Shown here piece after piece: positions 8,862 through 17,080 of a stretch of 19,675 bases of DNA. Both the position numbers and the translations under genes were made by a program. Within the stretch, counting starts at the first letter, position 1. Every line of letters begins with the position of its first letter. This DNA is from Vairimorpha ceranae (Eukaryota; Microsporidia; Nosematidae), in the NCBI RefSeq assembly GCF_000988165.1, contig NW_020169365.1, positions 1 to 19,675 of the forward strand, written 5' to 3'. Under the pieces are notes generated by a model that saw nothing but the letters and a program-made list of their open reading frames with translations, was not told where the DNA came from and made no database searches.

Positions 8862-10196
8862 TTAGTTAGATTCACTACATTTATATTCTTTATCAATACT
8901 ATCCATAATGTTCTTTAAAGGGGAAATTAACCATTTAATATCTGTAGACAAATGTGTCACAGAATTAAATAACATACGTAAATTATAATCTATATTTAAA
9001 ATAGCATAAGAGCACTCTAAACCTTCAATTAACATTTTTATAATTATAACGATACATTCTAATTGTACATTTTGTGAAATATTTGTTATTCTTTGTGAGA
9101 TATCTTTACATTCATTGTAAATTAACTTAAAATTTCTCTCTTGCAGTTTAGCAGCTAAAGTAAAAGACAAAAAATATTTTACCACTTCTTTTAAAAACAT
9201 ATCGCATTCTACTATTAATTCTTTTATAGATTCACATGAAGATTCTTTAAAGAAAGAATTGTCTTCTATCTTTTTTATTTGATATTCAACACTATTATTT
9301 AAACTTACTTTTCTCAAAAAATAGAGCCTTTTGTCTTTTGACAACTTAGATATAAATTTTTTGTCTATATTTACATAAAAGAAATCTTTTTTTGAAATTA
9401 AAAATTTCTCATTTTTGGCTTTGTCAAATGAAGATTTAACATGACCTAGAACCTCTCTACAAAAATCCATTAATAAATCTAAATTTGTCATTTGTTGATT
9501 ATTGGGTTGTACTGTTTTATTTTGAAATACAAGATTGTAATTTAAATTTTTTCTGGCAATTTTATATGCATTAAATTTTTCGATATAAGTATAATAAAAC
9601 TTAATCAATAAATTTTTCTTATCTTCATATGTTGTAATCTCTTCACATTTTATATTATCATTTTGGCCTTTACTTTGATCATTTATCGCCTTATCAGAGT
9701 TTAATACTTCATCATATTGTTTTTGAGATTTAAAACGGCTAGATGTACTACTATAGTATATATTTGGACTAATTTGAAAAATTTGTACTGGATGCCTTGC
9801 ATTTTCAGAAGTTATACATTTACTATTATTATCTAATTTAAGTTTTTTTATAATAGGGTTTTCAAGAAGTTCAATATTTGTAATGTTGTTATTATCTTGA
9901 ACGCATTTGAAATTCACTGTATCAAAAAAGGGATTATCCTCGACAGAACCTTGTGTACTTTTAGGCCGTGATTCTTTTTCTAAACCCAAAGTGTTTCCAA
10001 TGATTTTTTCCAGCTTATAGTTCCCTTGCTCTGAAAATTGATTTGTGCTATTGTTGCCATTTAGAATTTGATCATATTGATATTTATTTTTTGCCTTATT
10101 TTCATTCATATCACTTGCAACAGATTCCGTAGTATTGATCGATTCATTATTTGTTGAGGTACATATACCCGTAAAAAAGTAAAAGAATTTAAACAT
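8862..10196 (-). CDS. Predicted secreted protein of unknown function, 444 aa
   Basis: The only intact long gene in the window. I do not recognise a domain. The protein opens with MFKFFYFFTGICTST, a short hydrophobic run that could be a signal peptide. An acidic, Asn/Ser/Lys-rich and probably disordered half follows (about 20-190). The second half (about 195-444) looks helical: FYTYIEKFNAYKIARKNLNY, a Phe/Lys-rich middle, and hydrophobic LECIVIIIKMLIEGLECSYA near 390. There is no obvious second membrane anchor or retention signal. Cysteines are few and scattered. The start is supported by ACCCC five bases upstream of ATG and by its relative: the gene starting at 19608 shares 18 of the first 22 residues and the same ACCCC-5 nt-ATG spacing. 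Both neighbours are dead transposons; no operon. An effector or host-contact protein is possible, but that is inference. Confidence 0.88.
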   Translation of the reverse strand: MFKFFYFFTGICTSTNNESINTTESVASDMNENKAKNKYQYDQILNGNNSTNQFSEQGNYKLEKIIGNTLGLEKESRPKSTQGSVEDNPFFDTVNFKCVQDNNNITNIELLENPIIKKLKLDNNSKCITSENARHPVQIFQISPNIYYSSTSSRFKSQKQYDEVLNSDKAINDQSKGQNDNIKCEEITTYEDKKNLLIKFYYTYIEKFNAYKIARKNLNYNLVFQNKTVQPNNQQMTNLDLLMDFCREVLGHVKSSFDKAKNEKFLISKKDFFYVNIDKKFISKLSKDKRLYFLRKVSLNNSVEYQIKKIEDNSFFKESSCESIKELIVECDMFLKEVVKYFLSFTLAAKLQERNFKLIYNECKDISQRITNISQNVQLECIVIIIKMLIEGLECSYAILNIDYNLRMLFNSVTHLSTDIKWLISPLKNIMDSIDKEYKCSESN

Positions 10197-10215
10197 TTTG
10201 AGGGGTATATTCTAA
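10197..10215 (-). promoter_or_regulatory. CCC-type start motif of the 444-aa gene
   Basis: Read on the minus strand: TATACCCC, then TCAAA, then ATG. CCC or GGG motifs just upstream of start codons are a known microsporidian expression signal. The 19608 gene has the same ACCCC with the same five-base gap. Confidence 0.65.
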
Positions 10216-10542
10216 AATTTATATTTGAATTAAATTTTTCAATCATCTATAATTAAACTAATTAAGATTTTCAAAAACTTTTTATAAATATAATAAAGTG
10301 AACGTTTATGATTTATAAAAATAATCTTATTGTCATGATACAATCTAGCATATGATTTATCAGTAAATATGTATTTGTTTGTTTTTTCTATATCTGTTAG
10401 CAAACTTTTTTGACTTTACATTATAAATATTTGATTTATTTTTCTGGAAAATTTAATTAAAACTACAAATTTAATTAAAAATAGAAATTTAAGGTGGTAT
10501 GATTTCATAAAAAAATAAACAAAATTTAAAAAAAATAAGTAA
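10216..10542. other. Upstream region of the 444-aa gene, nothing else seen
   Basis: AT-rich sequence with no second gene recognised. Microsporidian promoters are short, so this region probably contains more than the promoter, but no further motif could be defended. Confidence 0.4.
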
Positions 10543-10737
10543 ATTAAAAGGATTTTAATTAAAAAAGAATTTAGAAAAATCCTTACAGTAGTTAAACTTA
10601 AAAACGACCATGTCACTGTTGAGAATTGTGATTTTAAGATGAAACATTTTTTTACATATTTTAAAGGTGTAAATATGTCATTACCATATCTACCAAAAAT
10701 ATTAATAATTATAATACTTTCAATGCATAAAATCTAA
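10543..10737 (+). pseudogene. Decayed fragment of a dispersed family (copy 2)
   Basis: A 64-codon open stretch from the stop at 10540 to TAA 10735, with no ATG near its beginning. It reads KKEFRKILTVVKLKNDHVTV then ENCDFKMKHFFTYFKGV. The VENCDFKMKH part matches VENCDLKMKH in the minus-strand fragment at 1534-1665, including 29 of 30 bases. The opposite strand also has an open frame (10416-10616), but the conserved frame is this one. Family unknown, and probably part of an old transposon. Confidence 0.5.
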
Positions 10738-10869
10738 TAAATGTTTTGATCTGACACAAAATCAGCTAAAAAAGATATGAAAGAAAAGCTTACTAAATAA
10801 ACATGCCAAATGAAAACTTATTTAATAATCACTTTAAGACATTTCATAAATAAAGACAAAAGTAATAAA

Positions 10870-10914
10870 CTGACCCCAATTTATTTTTTTAATTATTGCT
10901 TCATCCTTTTCATT
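10870..10914 (-). repeat. Scrap of Tc1-like family A 3' end (A3)
   Basis: The plus-strand sequence GACCCC followed by a T-rich stretch and ATTATTGCTTCATCCTTTT matches the 3' end of the A2 transposase at about 12925-12964 (GACCCC, then AATTATCGCTTCATCCTTTT). On the minus strand it would encode the last residues before the GGHT-type C-terminus. The rest of the element is not recognisable here. Confidence 0.6.
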
Positions 10915-11040
10915 TATTTATTAAATATTTTCGAGCTTCAGAATAAAAAAAGTAAAGCGTTAGCAATATTATCACTACTTATTTAAAAACTTGCGCCATA
11001 AATAAAAGTACTTTTCCTAAACATTTTTTTAAAAATTACA

Positions 11041-11268
11041 GCGGACTAACAAAACAGTTAGTTGATGCTCGACATTTAATAGACCAAGTCTACCCTATTC
11101 TTCGCCGGGGGACTAACGGAAACTTTTATATCATATTAATTTTTCAAATTTTAAACTTTTTATGCGATGAAAAAAGCAAGATTAGATTTAATAATTAAAG
11201 CAGATAAAAGCGAAACGTCAACTTTATTTTTTAAATGAGATTTAATCAGAGATAAATAGGCTTATAAA
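11041..11268 (+). other. Left flank of the ISXO2-like relic
   Basis: GC-richer at 11041-11120. GGACTAAC occurs twice (11043-11050 and 11110-11117), and ACTAACAAAACAGTTAGT at 11045-11062 can fold into a 6-bp hairpin. CGGGGGACTAAC at 11106 is nearly repeated as CGGGGGACTTAC at 12504, beyond the transposase. These could be the element's end sequences or target duplication. Confidence 0.35.
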
Positions 11269-12041
11269 TTTTGCCATAAAAATATGCGCCTCATGCATAA
11301 TTCTAAACTAACTGATAAGTTTGAGTGGAGATGCTGCTTTTATGGTTGTCAGAACTACCAAAAAACCACTTTCTGCGATCCAATTCTTGTCTTTACTCTT
11401 TCAAATGATATTAAAACAATACATAAAGCAAATTAATACTATACATATGTTGATAATTATTTTAAAATCATTAAACATTTAGGCATTGATAAAGCTTTTT
11501 TAATCAAGCTACAAAACATTATTATTAAACGAATTGCTATATTTTTCACTGACAACTCTATTAAACTGAGAGGTCCTAAGATTATTGTGCAAATATATGG
11601 AACCATGTTGAATTATAATGTTAAGTGTCATAGAGGTAAATCTTCAAAGGCTTGTTGAAGTTTCAGCATTGTAGATACATCATTTAAACCTACGTTAGGA
11701 TATCTGCTATTGTAGAATTTAGACTGCAAGCGTTCTTATTTCTATAAAAAATTCTATTGTTAAAGCCGAAAGTATTTTACACTTTGATGAATAGAAAGAT
11801 TATAGAAGCTTATCTAACACAGATGATTAAAATTGTTACACTGTTTGTCATAAATACAATTTTTTAGACTCTTTTGCGGCGTGCAACTCAGCACGTAGAA
11901 TCTTACAATTACAGGCTTAAGGCACAAATTTAAGCAAGAAAGGAAATAAATTTGGCTCAAAGAAGTGTGTTTTTATCAAAATTATGCTTAGAAGCTACAT
12001 ACTAATGAAAACTTTTTATCTTTTATCTTATATTAAAATGA
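11269..12041 (+). pseudogene. ISXO2-like (IS1595-type) transposase pseudogene
   Basis: Related to the bacterial-type ISXO2 transposases found in many microsporidian genomes. An N-terminal zinc-ribbon-like part reads CHKNMRLMHNSKLTDKFEWR then CC. The core GPKIIVQIYGTMLNYNVKCH then RGKS (near 11572) is the family's VQIDET-MLNYKxKSHRGR block, but the first catalytic Asp-Glu is Tyr-Gly (11596-11601). LHFDE followed by TAG (11780-11794) is the second Asp block (usually HTDEW), with its Trp lost. TVCHKYNF (near 11840) precedes TQHVESYNYRLKAQI (11886-11930), which holds the third acid in a shifted frame. RSVFLSKLCLE near 11961 resembles the C-terminal helix. Several stops and frameshifts show the copy is dead. 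Confidence 0.82.
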
Positions 12042-12126
12042 TTTTTTTTTCAACCAGTGGACAGAGAAAACCTAATTACAAACTGTGGGATTTGAAAGAT
12101 CTGATCTTATTTAATATACTACAAAA

Positions 12127-12483
12127 ATGATTAAACAAGAATTTAGAGAAAATTTGTGGCTTTGCAAAATTGAAAATTATAAGATAGAAAAATTTGTGCT
12201 TGCGGAAAAATTGAGATTCATTCTAAAGAACAAAAAAATTTTCACTCACACAAATTTAAGCAGCCTTTTTAAAGATTATGTTGACGTTTTAATAGTAAAC
12301 GCTTTAGGCGTTGCACATTAAGAAGAGTTTTATACTTGTTTAAGAGGAAAAATATCATTTGCAGGCAACTTAATTTTTTAAATAATGCATCATGGAAAAT
12401 TTATAATTGAAGGATTTGATATTATAATACTGGGTAAGTTAAAATTAAAGACAAATAAGTATATTATAGTCAATAATTTCTAA
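12127..12483 (+). pseudogene. Unidentified broken reading frame
   Basis: One frame runs for 119 codons with only two internal stops (TAA 12319 and TAA 12382) before TAA 12481. The first part, from ATG 12127, has 64 residues (MIKQEFRENLWLCKIENYK onward). After the first stop it continues EEFYTCLRGKISFAGNLIF, and after the second MHHGKFIIEGFDIIILGKL. Composition is protein-like rather than random, and the stretch keeps one frame. I do not recognise a family. It directly follows the ISXO2-like relic and might be part of the same insertion or a host gene remnant. Confidence 0.3.
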
Positions 12484-12718
12484 TTATAGTTTAGTATTGT
12501 TTTCGGGGGACTTACATGTTCGTTTTTGAAATATCATTATGATGTAAAGCCAGAGAACTTAGGGTTGAGGAAGGTGTTGCTGAAATGATTTAAAAAATGT
12601 ATAAATTTAGTAGCTAAAATCCTGTTATATTTATACACCACAATATTATAAAGGTTTGTAGAATGGAAAGTATTTTTTTACTGATAAATCGAAAAAAGAA
12701 CGAGATTTTAATGATATA

Positions 12719-13461
12719 CAGTAGCGGAATTGAAAAAGAAAATTTATTTTTTTTAAATTTATCTAATTATTTTTTTATTAATAACTAAAATTCAATACAT
12801 ATGCCTTAAATATATTTCCACATGTATTTTAATGCTTTGTTTTCAATTTCTAACCAAATAGCGGGTGATTATAATAAAATAAATTTTAGGTGAAAAATAA
12901 GAAATTTTTTATTAATAATTTGTATGACCCCTTTTCGCTTTAATTATCGCTTCATCCTTTTTTCAGTTCTAAACTAACTCTTGAAACAATTACATGCGTA
13001 TATTTTTTCATTATTCTACTACAACAACTTTTAATTTTGAATATTTTTTCACCATCCTGCACTAACATTTCTTTTCAAAACACAATCCAAATTTTCAATT
13101 ATCTTTAGATTATATGATTATAGTGCCATCTAATTTTTATATACTTTAGAATTTAAAAACTTTATTGTGAGCGTTGGATCATTATCCTGTTGAAGCAAAA
13201 AATTTTTGAATAAAATTCTTCAGCACTTTTAAATAAATTATCATTGAGAATTTTATTATTCTAAATTCATTTTACTTTCAATAAGGAAAATATTTCTGAC
13301 TTCTTTCTGCGAAAAAAAATTTTAACCATAATTAAAACACCATGCAAAATATTCATTCGGCGGCAATAAACAATGCCATTTGATTCAAACAGTGATATTT
13401 TAAATCATCTCTTGATATAATACTTAAAGTAATTTTACTTTTTGTAATATCATTCTGTTGC
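12719..13461 (-). mobile_element. Tc1/mariner-like element A2, 3' half
   Basis: The right end of the element (lower coordinate) is TA at 12717-12718 then CAGTAGCGGAATTGAAAAAG, the same end as A1 at 1904. An inner, weaker copy lies near 12885-12912. The element is read leftwards and is interrupted at 13462-13463 by the end of B2. At that point A2 reads TAGCAACAGAATGATATTAC and A1 reads TAGCAACAACATGGTATTAC (from 2746), so the interruption lies inside the family A sequence. The 5' half was not found on the far side of B2. Confidence 0.8.
12912..13461 (-). pseudogene. Tc1-like transposase pseudogene (A2), C-terminal part
   Basis: On the minus strand: a piece around the first catalytic region (LFESNGIVYCRR-like, near 13375), DNLFKSAEEFYSKIF near 13240, LQQDNDPTLTIKFLN near 13190 (second catalytic block, here still with its acids), NLKIIENLDCVLKRNV near 13085 (third block, Glu kept), and KRGHTNY ending at TAA 12912. 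The matching order in A1 confirms the same family. Frameshifts and stops separate the pieces. The N-terminal DNA-binding half is missing because of the B2 insertion and later loss. Confidence 0.82.
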
Positions 13462-13463
13462 TA

Positions 13464-13940
13464 CAGTAATGTCAGAAAAGGGAATATTAAATTTTGCAAT
13501 TACAAATTTTATAATAAGATAAATTGTTAGTATTTTGAGAGAACTTACAAATATTTATTTATAACTGCTTAAGTACTTAATTTAATTTTACAGCAAACAC
13601 AATGCTTTTATTAGTTAAATGAAAAAAAAGTGGCAAAAAAAACAATATTTTTTTTTAAAATTTTGTATGCCCACCTTTCACTATTATTAATTTATTTCAT
13701 CTACTGTTCATGCTCTTTACCAACTGTTTACACACTTCAACATCCATTTTATTCCACTCCTCTTCATAACATTTCTTTAATTCATTTATATTTTTTGGGT
13801 TTCTTTTCCTACTTCTATCTTAAGAATATGCCATAAATTTTATATAAGATTTATGTCTGATGATTGTGCAGGTTAATCTGAAGTTAAAATTTTTTTATCT
13901 GTCATAAATCTCTAGTTCTGTGGTATAAAACAACATTTTG
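13464..13940 (-). mobile_element. Tc1/mariner-like element B2, 3' part, inserted in A2
   Basis: The right end is CAGTAATGTCAGAAAAGGG at 13464, preceded by TA 13462-13463. The part up to about 13930 is the inverse of B1's 3' third; the non-coding tail TTTAACTAATAAAAGCATTG (inverse of about 13594-13618) is shared exactly. The similarity fades at about 13940, and no left end was found. The TA at the junction lies within family A sequence, so B2 jumped into A2. Confidence 0.8.
13655..13940 (-). pseudogene. Tc1-like transposase pseudogene (B2), C-terminal part
   Basis: On the minus strand, the part around 13885 reads like B1's AQSPDMNPIENL block but degraded (LHNHQT then ILYKIYGIFL in mixed frames). 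It is followed by a Lys/Glu-rich helix and ends KGGHTKF with TAA at 13655. B1's equivalent end has one extra T, which shifts its stop. Only the last third of the protein remains. Confidence 0.75.
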
Positions 13941-15234
13941 TCTAACCTTATTTTGTTTACTTTAATATTTTTGATTAATTTATTGTTTAATTTATAATTT
14001 TTATTAATGAAGCAATTAACTGTTAAATTAAAATTCAATTTAAATAAAGTCTTACCCCCCCTCCAAAAAAAAGGAGAAATAGATGCCGATGAATGTGACG
14101 AACACCAGAGACGATAAACAAAATAACAAGATGCCAGCCCAAAGGGGCTTATTAATAAATAATTTGTTAGAACTATACTCTATGCAGTGTTCACTACCCT
14201 ACAAAAACGCCAATTGTTAAAGTTAATTGTATCAAATAATTAGTAGAATCTTAACAAGTATCACAGATATTAGAACTTAAATTTTTATTAATGCTGTAAT
14301 ATGCTTTCATAAGGATGGAAATAAAAAAAGCCCTTGAGGACCTTATTTCTGGGCACATTTTATGTCCGAAAATACGGCCCTGCACCTAAATTACTAATAC
14401 TAATAAATGCTAGTTTATTTATTTATTTTTTTGTAACCCCTAAATATTTCGGTAATTTTTGGACTCAACGTATTGATATTTTAATTTTTTGGGTTTTGTG
14501 GCATTTTATATTTTACTATAAATATTTCTCTCCCATTCAGAATTTTCTCTATACTTTGTTATTAGGTGTGCGGGTTATGCATATATTTGTGTATGTCTGA
14601 CATGCTTTTAGGAGTATTTTACAATACATTTTTTTACAGAGTTGGGTATGTGTTTCAATAATTCTTCATTCACAAGGTCTCTTAAATTTTTAGTTCATGC
14701 ACATTCAGGGACGCTTTCTATTTGCTATTCTCATTTCATTTAAGATAACATTTTTACTTAAAGATATCGTTCGTTGTTTAAATACTTTATCTTAAAAGAT
14801 GTCAGATATTTTTTTAATCTTGCAGTTGATCTTTTATTGTAAATATATGATTAAAAATTTTATTTCTAAAAACATTTTTAAAGACTTTTTTACTTTCTTA
14901 ATGTTATTCGTTAAGACATCTGTTATATTTTTTTAAACAGTTCATTTGTTGTCGAACTACATTCTTATGGCGTCATGTAAACATTCTTAATTTTACTTTA
15001 ATAGCTTTATTGAAATAAAATTTGCCTTATGCAATAAAAGATTACAAAACATTGTTTTTATACTAAAAAAATTTTATGCAGAAAAAAAGGTTTTAAGATT
15101 TATATATATTTGAAGTTTAACAAACTTGTAGCAAAATAAGACATTAGGCCTGTTAAATAAAGTCAAATACATTAAGCACAAATATTTAAAGTTTTAACAT
15201 ATAACTAATGCTTCATATATCAATTAGTCATTTT
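13941..15234. other. Region without firm gene; possible transposon debris
   Basis: A purine-rich patch occurs at 14058-14150. Near 14336-14383 there is a GC-richer pocket with CTGGGCACATTTTATGTCCG and TACGGCCCTG; read inversely, CAGGGCCGTATTTT resembles hAT-type transposon ends, but no partner end was found. A hydrophobic 88-codon frame at 14334-14600 overlaps this pocket and has no protein-like features beyond those expected from T-rich DNA. The minus strand between about 14640 and 14800 has coding-like pieces (KNLRDLVNEELLKHIPNSVK) that could be a pseudogene. Nothing here is firm. Confidence 0.35.
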
Positions 15235-15806
15235 TCAATCTGATAGCATTGTTAAATCCCTTTCTGGTTTTTTTTTATTTAATTTATTTTTTAAATCATC
15301 TGCTAAAAGGATATTCAAATTTGTATACAAACTTCCGATAAATCTTTGAACAATTTTAACAAGCTTGTCGTCTAAATTCTTAGATAAACTTAAATTGATT
15401 TTGATGTCATGAGGAATGGCAGAATATCTTCGTTTAGTATGATTCTTAGAAAAAATACGTTCATACGCTTCTCGATTTTTTAAATGCTTGGGTGGGACAG
15501 ATACAGATGGTTGTTTTAAATATTCAATATAAACATCAAAATATAACTTTTACAATACTTTCTTGGTATTTTAAAAATACAATAAAAGCTTAGCCATAAA
15601 CACAAAATTTTCTTTGATATTTAATGGTACATCAAAAAATAATGGGCATCTTTCAATGCAACATCAGTATTAAATTAATCTGACACATAATTTTTTAAAG
15701 AAATCTTAGTTAATGCATTTGAATGTGATTTAAAAAGAGCAAATATAAAAACTGCTGTAAATACCAAACATATTGATAAAATATACCAATTCATTATCGA
15801 TAACAT
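15235..15806 (-). pseudogene. Pseudogene of a predicted secreted or membrane-anchored protein
   Basis: Starts MLSIMNWYILSICLVFTAVF then IFALFKSHSNA, a typical hydrophobic signal or anchor of about 20 residues. TAA interrupts after NYVSD. A one-base loss then moves the frame (DAHYF to PLFFDVPLNIKENFVFMAKL), two more in-frame TAA codons follow, and the last 104 codons are open: KLYFDVYIEYLKQPSVSVPP through LADDLKNKLNKKKPERDLTM to SD and TGA at 15235. The total length of 572 bp is one base short of 191 codons. I do not recognise a domain. The start lies four bases after ACCC, like the intact genes here. It appears to be a recently lost microsporidian gene. Confidence 0.7.
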
Positions 15807-15816
15807 TAATGGGTAA
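15807..15816 (-). promoter_or_regulatory. CCC-type start motif of the secreted-protein pseudogene
   Basis: On the minus strand: TTTACCC, then ATTA, then ATG 15806. This is the same kind of start context as at 10196 and 19608. It favours ATG 15806 over the in-frame ATG four codons later. Confidence 0.5.
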
Positions 15817-16238
15817 ATTTATATTTTTTCCATATATTACTCATAAAATGGTAAATCAAAATATTTTTTACATTCAATTCCTGTTCTTTAAAAGGTATAA
15901 TTTTTTGTTATTATTTGCATTATATTAAAAAAAAGAAATTTGCTTTTCATTTAAATAAAAATTAAATTGCAATTTATTTTTATAAATTAGATATGTAATT
16001 TAGTTTTTGCGTGATCAAAAGGGATTTTATTAGAAAACATAAGTTTTTTTAAAAGCGTATATGTATAAATATTTCTTTCAAATTTCTTTTAATATATTAA
16101 CACAAGGATATTTGACATATTAATGTATTCCTAACAATTTAATTAAATTGCAATTTTAATAAAATCAACTGAATAATATTAAAAAAAGCAAAGAACCAAA
16201 AACGAAATATTAAAACTACTATGGTGCTGTGGCCAGAC
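15815..16238. other. AT-rich region without recognisable gene
   Basis: Upstream side of the 15806 pseudogene. No frame or motif was recognised up to the hairpin at 16239. Confidence 0.4.
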
Positions 16239-16266
16239 ATTTGAGCCCACTTTTGTGGGCTCAAAT
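16239..16266. repeat. Perfect 12-bp hairpin
   Basis: ATTTGAGCCCAC, loop TTTT, then GTGGGCTCAAAT. It is preceded by a GC-richer GGTGCTGTGGCCAGAC. It lies about 300 bp beyond the 3' end of the MULE transposase relic and may be part of that element's end. A terminator role is not supported, since no expressed gene ends here. Confidence 0.85.
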
Positions 16267-16562
16267 TTTAAAAATACATAAATAATAAAAACATTTACAA
16301 GTCTTTAAAAATGTAACACCTTAGTTTTGGTATCCAACCTCAATATGTAGATTATTTATGATACTCTTTGGTCGTACATAACACCGTCTTCGCGGAGGGG
16401 AAAATCCTGCATTCAACTTTTGAAGATTTTAGTGTGTTACTTCTTCTTTTTCAAGAAGCTTACATATCAATAAAATAAAATTGTGGTTAGAAGTTCCAAA
16501 AATACTTGCAAATGCACTGTGTCAACCTTTAATTTCGTTGTCTAACTTGGAATAATGTTAAT

Positions 16563-17080
16563 TTAATATTCATTTATTGATTTTACATCATATATGGAAA
16601 AAATCACTTCATGCACATTAGAACCAATATAAATCGTGTAAAGGTATTAAGAAAATAAGCGTGATAGGCACGATGGAAAATCTAAATTGTTTCTAAGCTC
16701 ATTAAATGTATCTTCCACAAAATTTCTATCTACACAAGATGATCCAACTAAAGATTTTACAAATTTTAAATACAATAGCCATATCAAGATATCTATAGTA
16801 AAAATTAAATTCTTTTTAGCTTTTTAAAAATGTTCTGCCTAAATGAAATTGAAAGCCAGAGCTTGAACTTCTGAAATTCCGGGAGTAAAGTTGGCATCAA
16901 AGCTAAAATAGAGCTTTTTCAAAGTCGGTTTTGACTAACTGCGAGGAAAATCTACTAATTAAAATAAATAGAACACAATACATTTCTTTATAATTATTAA
17001 GGACTTATCTCGGAGTAAAGCGTATACGACAGAAATGACATTAGAATTGTTTAAAGTGACAAAAGTAAATAATTTATAGT
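16563..17080 (-). pseudogene. Mutator-like (MULE) transposase pseudogene
   Basis: MULE transposases are DDE enzymes of eukaryotic cut-and-paste elements. On the minus strand the order is NVISVVYALLRDKS (near 17040, like the VYALLPxK block), VKTDFEKALF (near 16933, the TDFEKA block with the second catalytic Asp intact), GFQFHLGRTFLKS (near 16850, the CxFHxxQ block with Cys lost), a frame change, RNFVEDTFNELRNNLDFPSC (near 16710, the region before the YFExTYIG block), then TIYIGSN-like residues and stop TAA 16563. Several stops and frameshifts occur and the N-terminal third is not recognisable. No inverted ends could be paired, so the element's limits are unknown. Confidence 0.72.

Noticed and set aside
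10416..10616. 66-codon minus-strand hydrophobic frame
   Set aside because: The opposite strand carries the frame shared with the repeat at 1534-1665, so this one is a shadow.
13630..13836. 68-codon plus-strand frame
   Set aside because: It lies antisense to the B2 transposase relic, whose C-terminus is recognisable on the minus strand.
14336..14383. hAT transposon end (inverse CAGGGCCGTATTTT)
   Set aside because: Only a loose resemblance. No partner end, 8-bp duplication or transposase was found.
14334..14600. 88-codon plus-strand hydrophobic frame
   Set aside because: Its Phe/Leu/Ile/Tyr-rich content is what T-rich DNA gives by chance. There is no CCC start motif, and it begins inside a possible transposon end.
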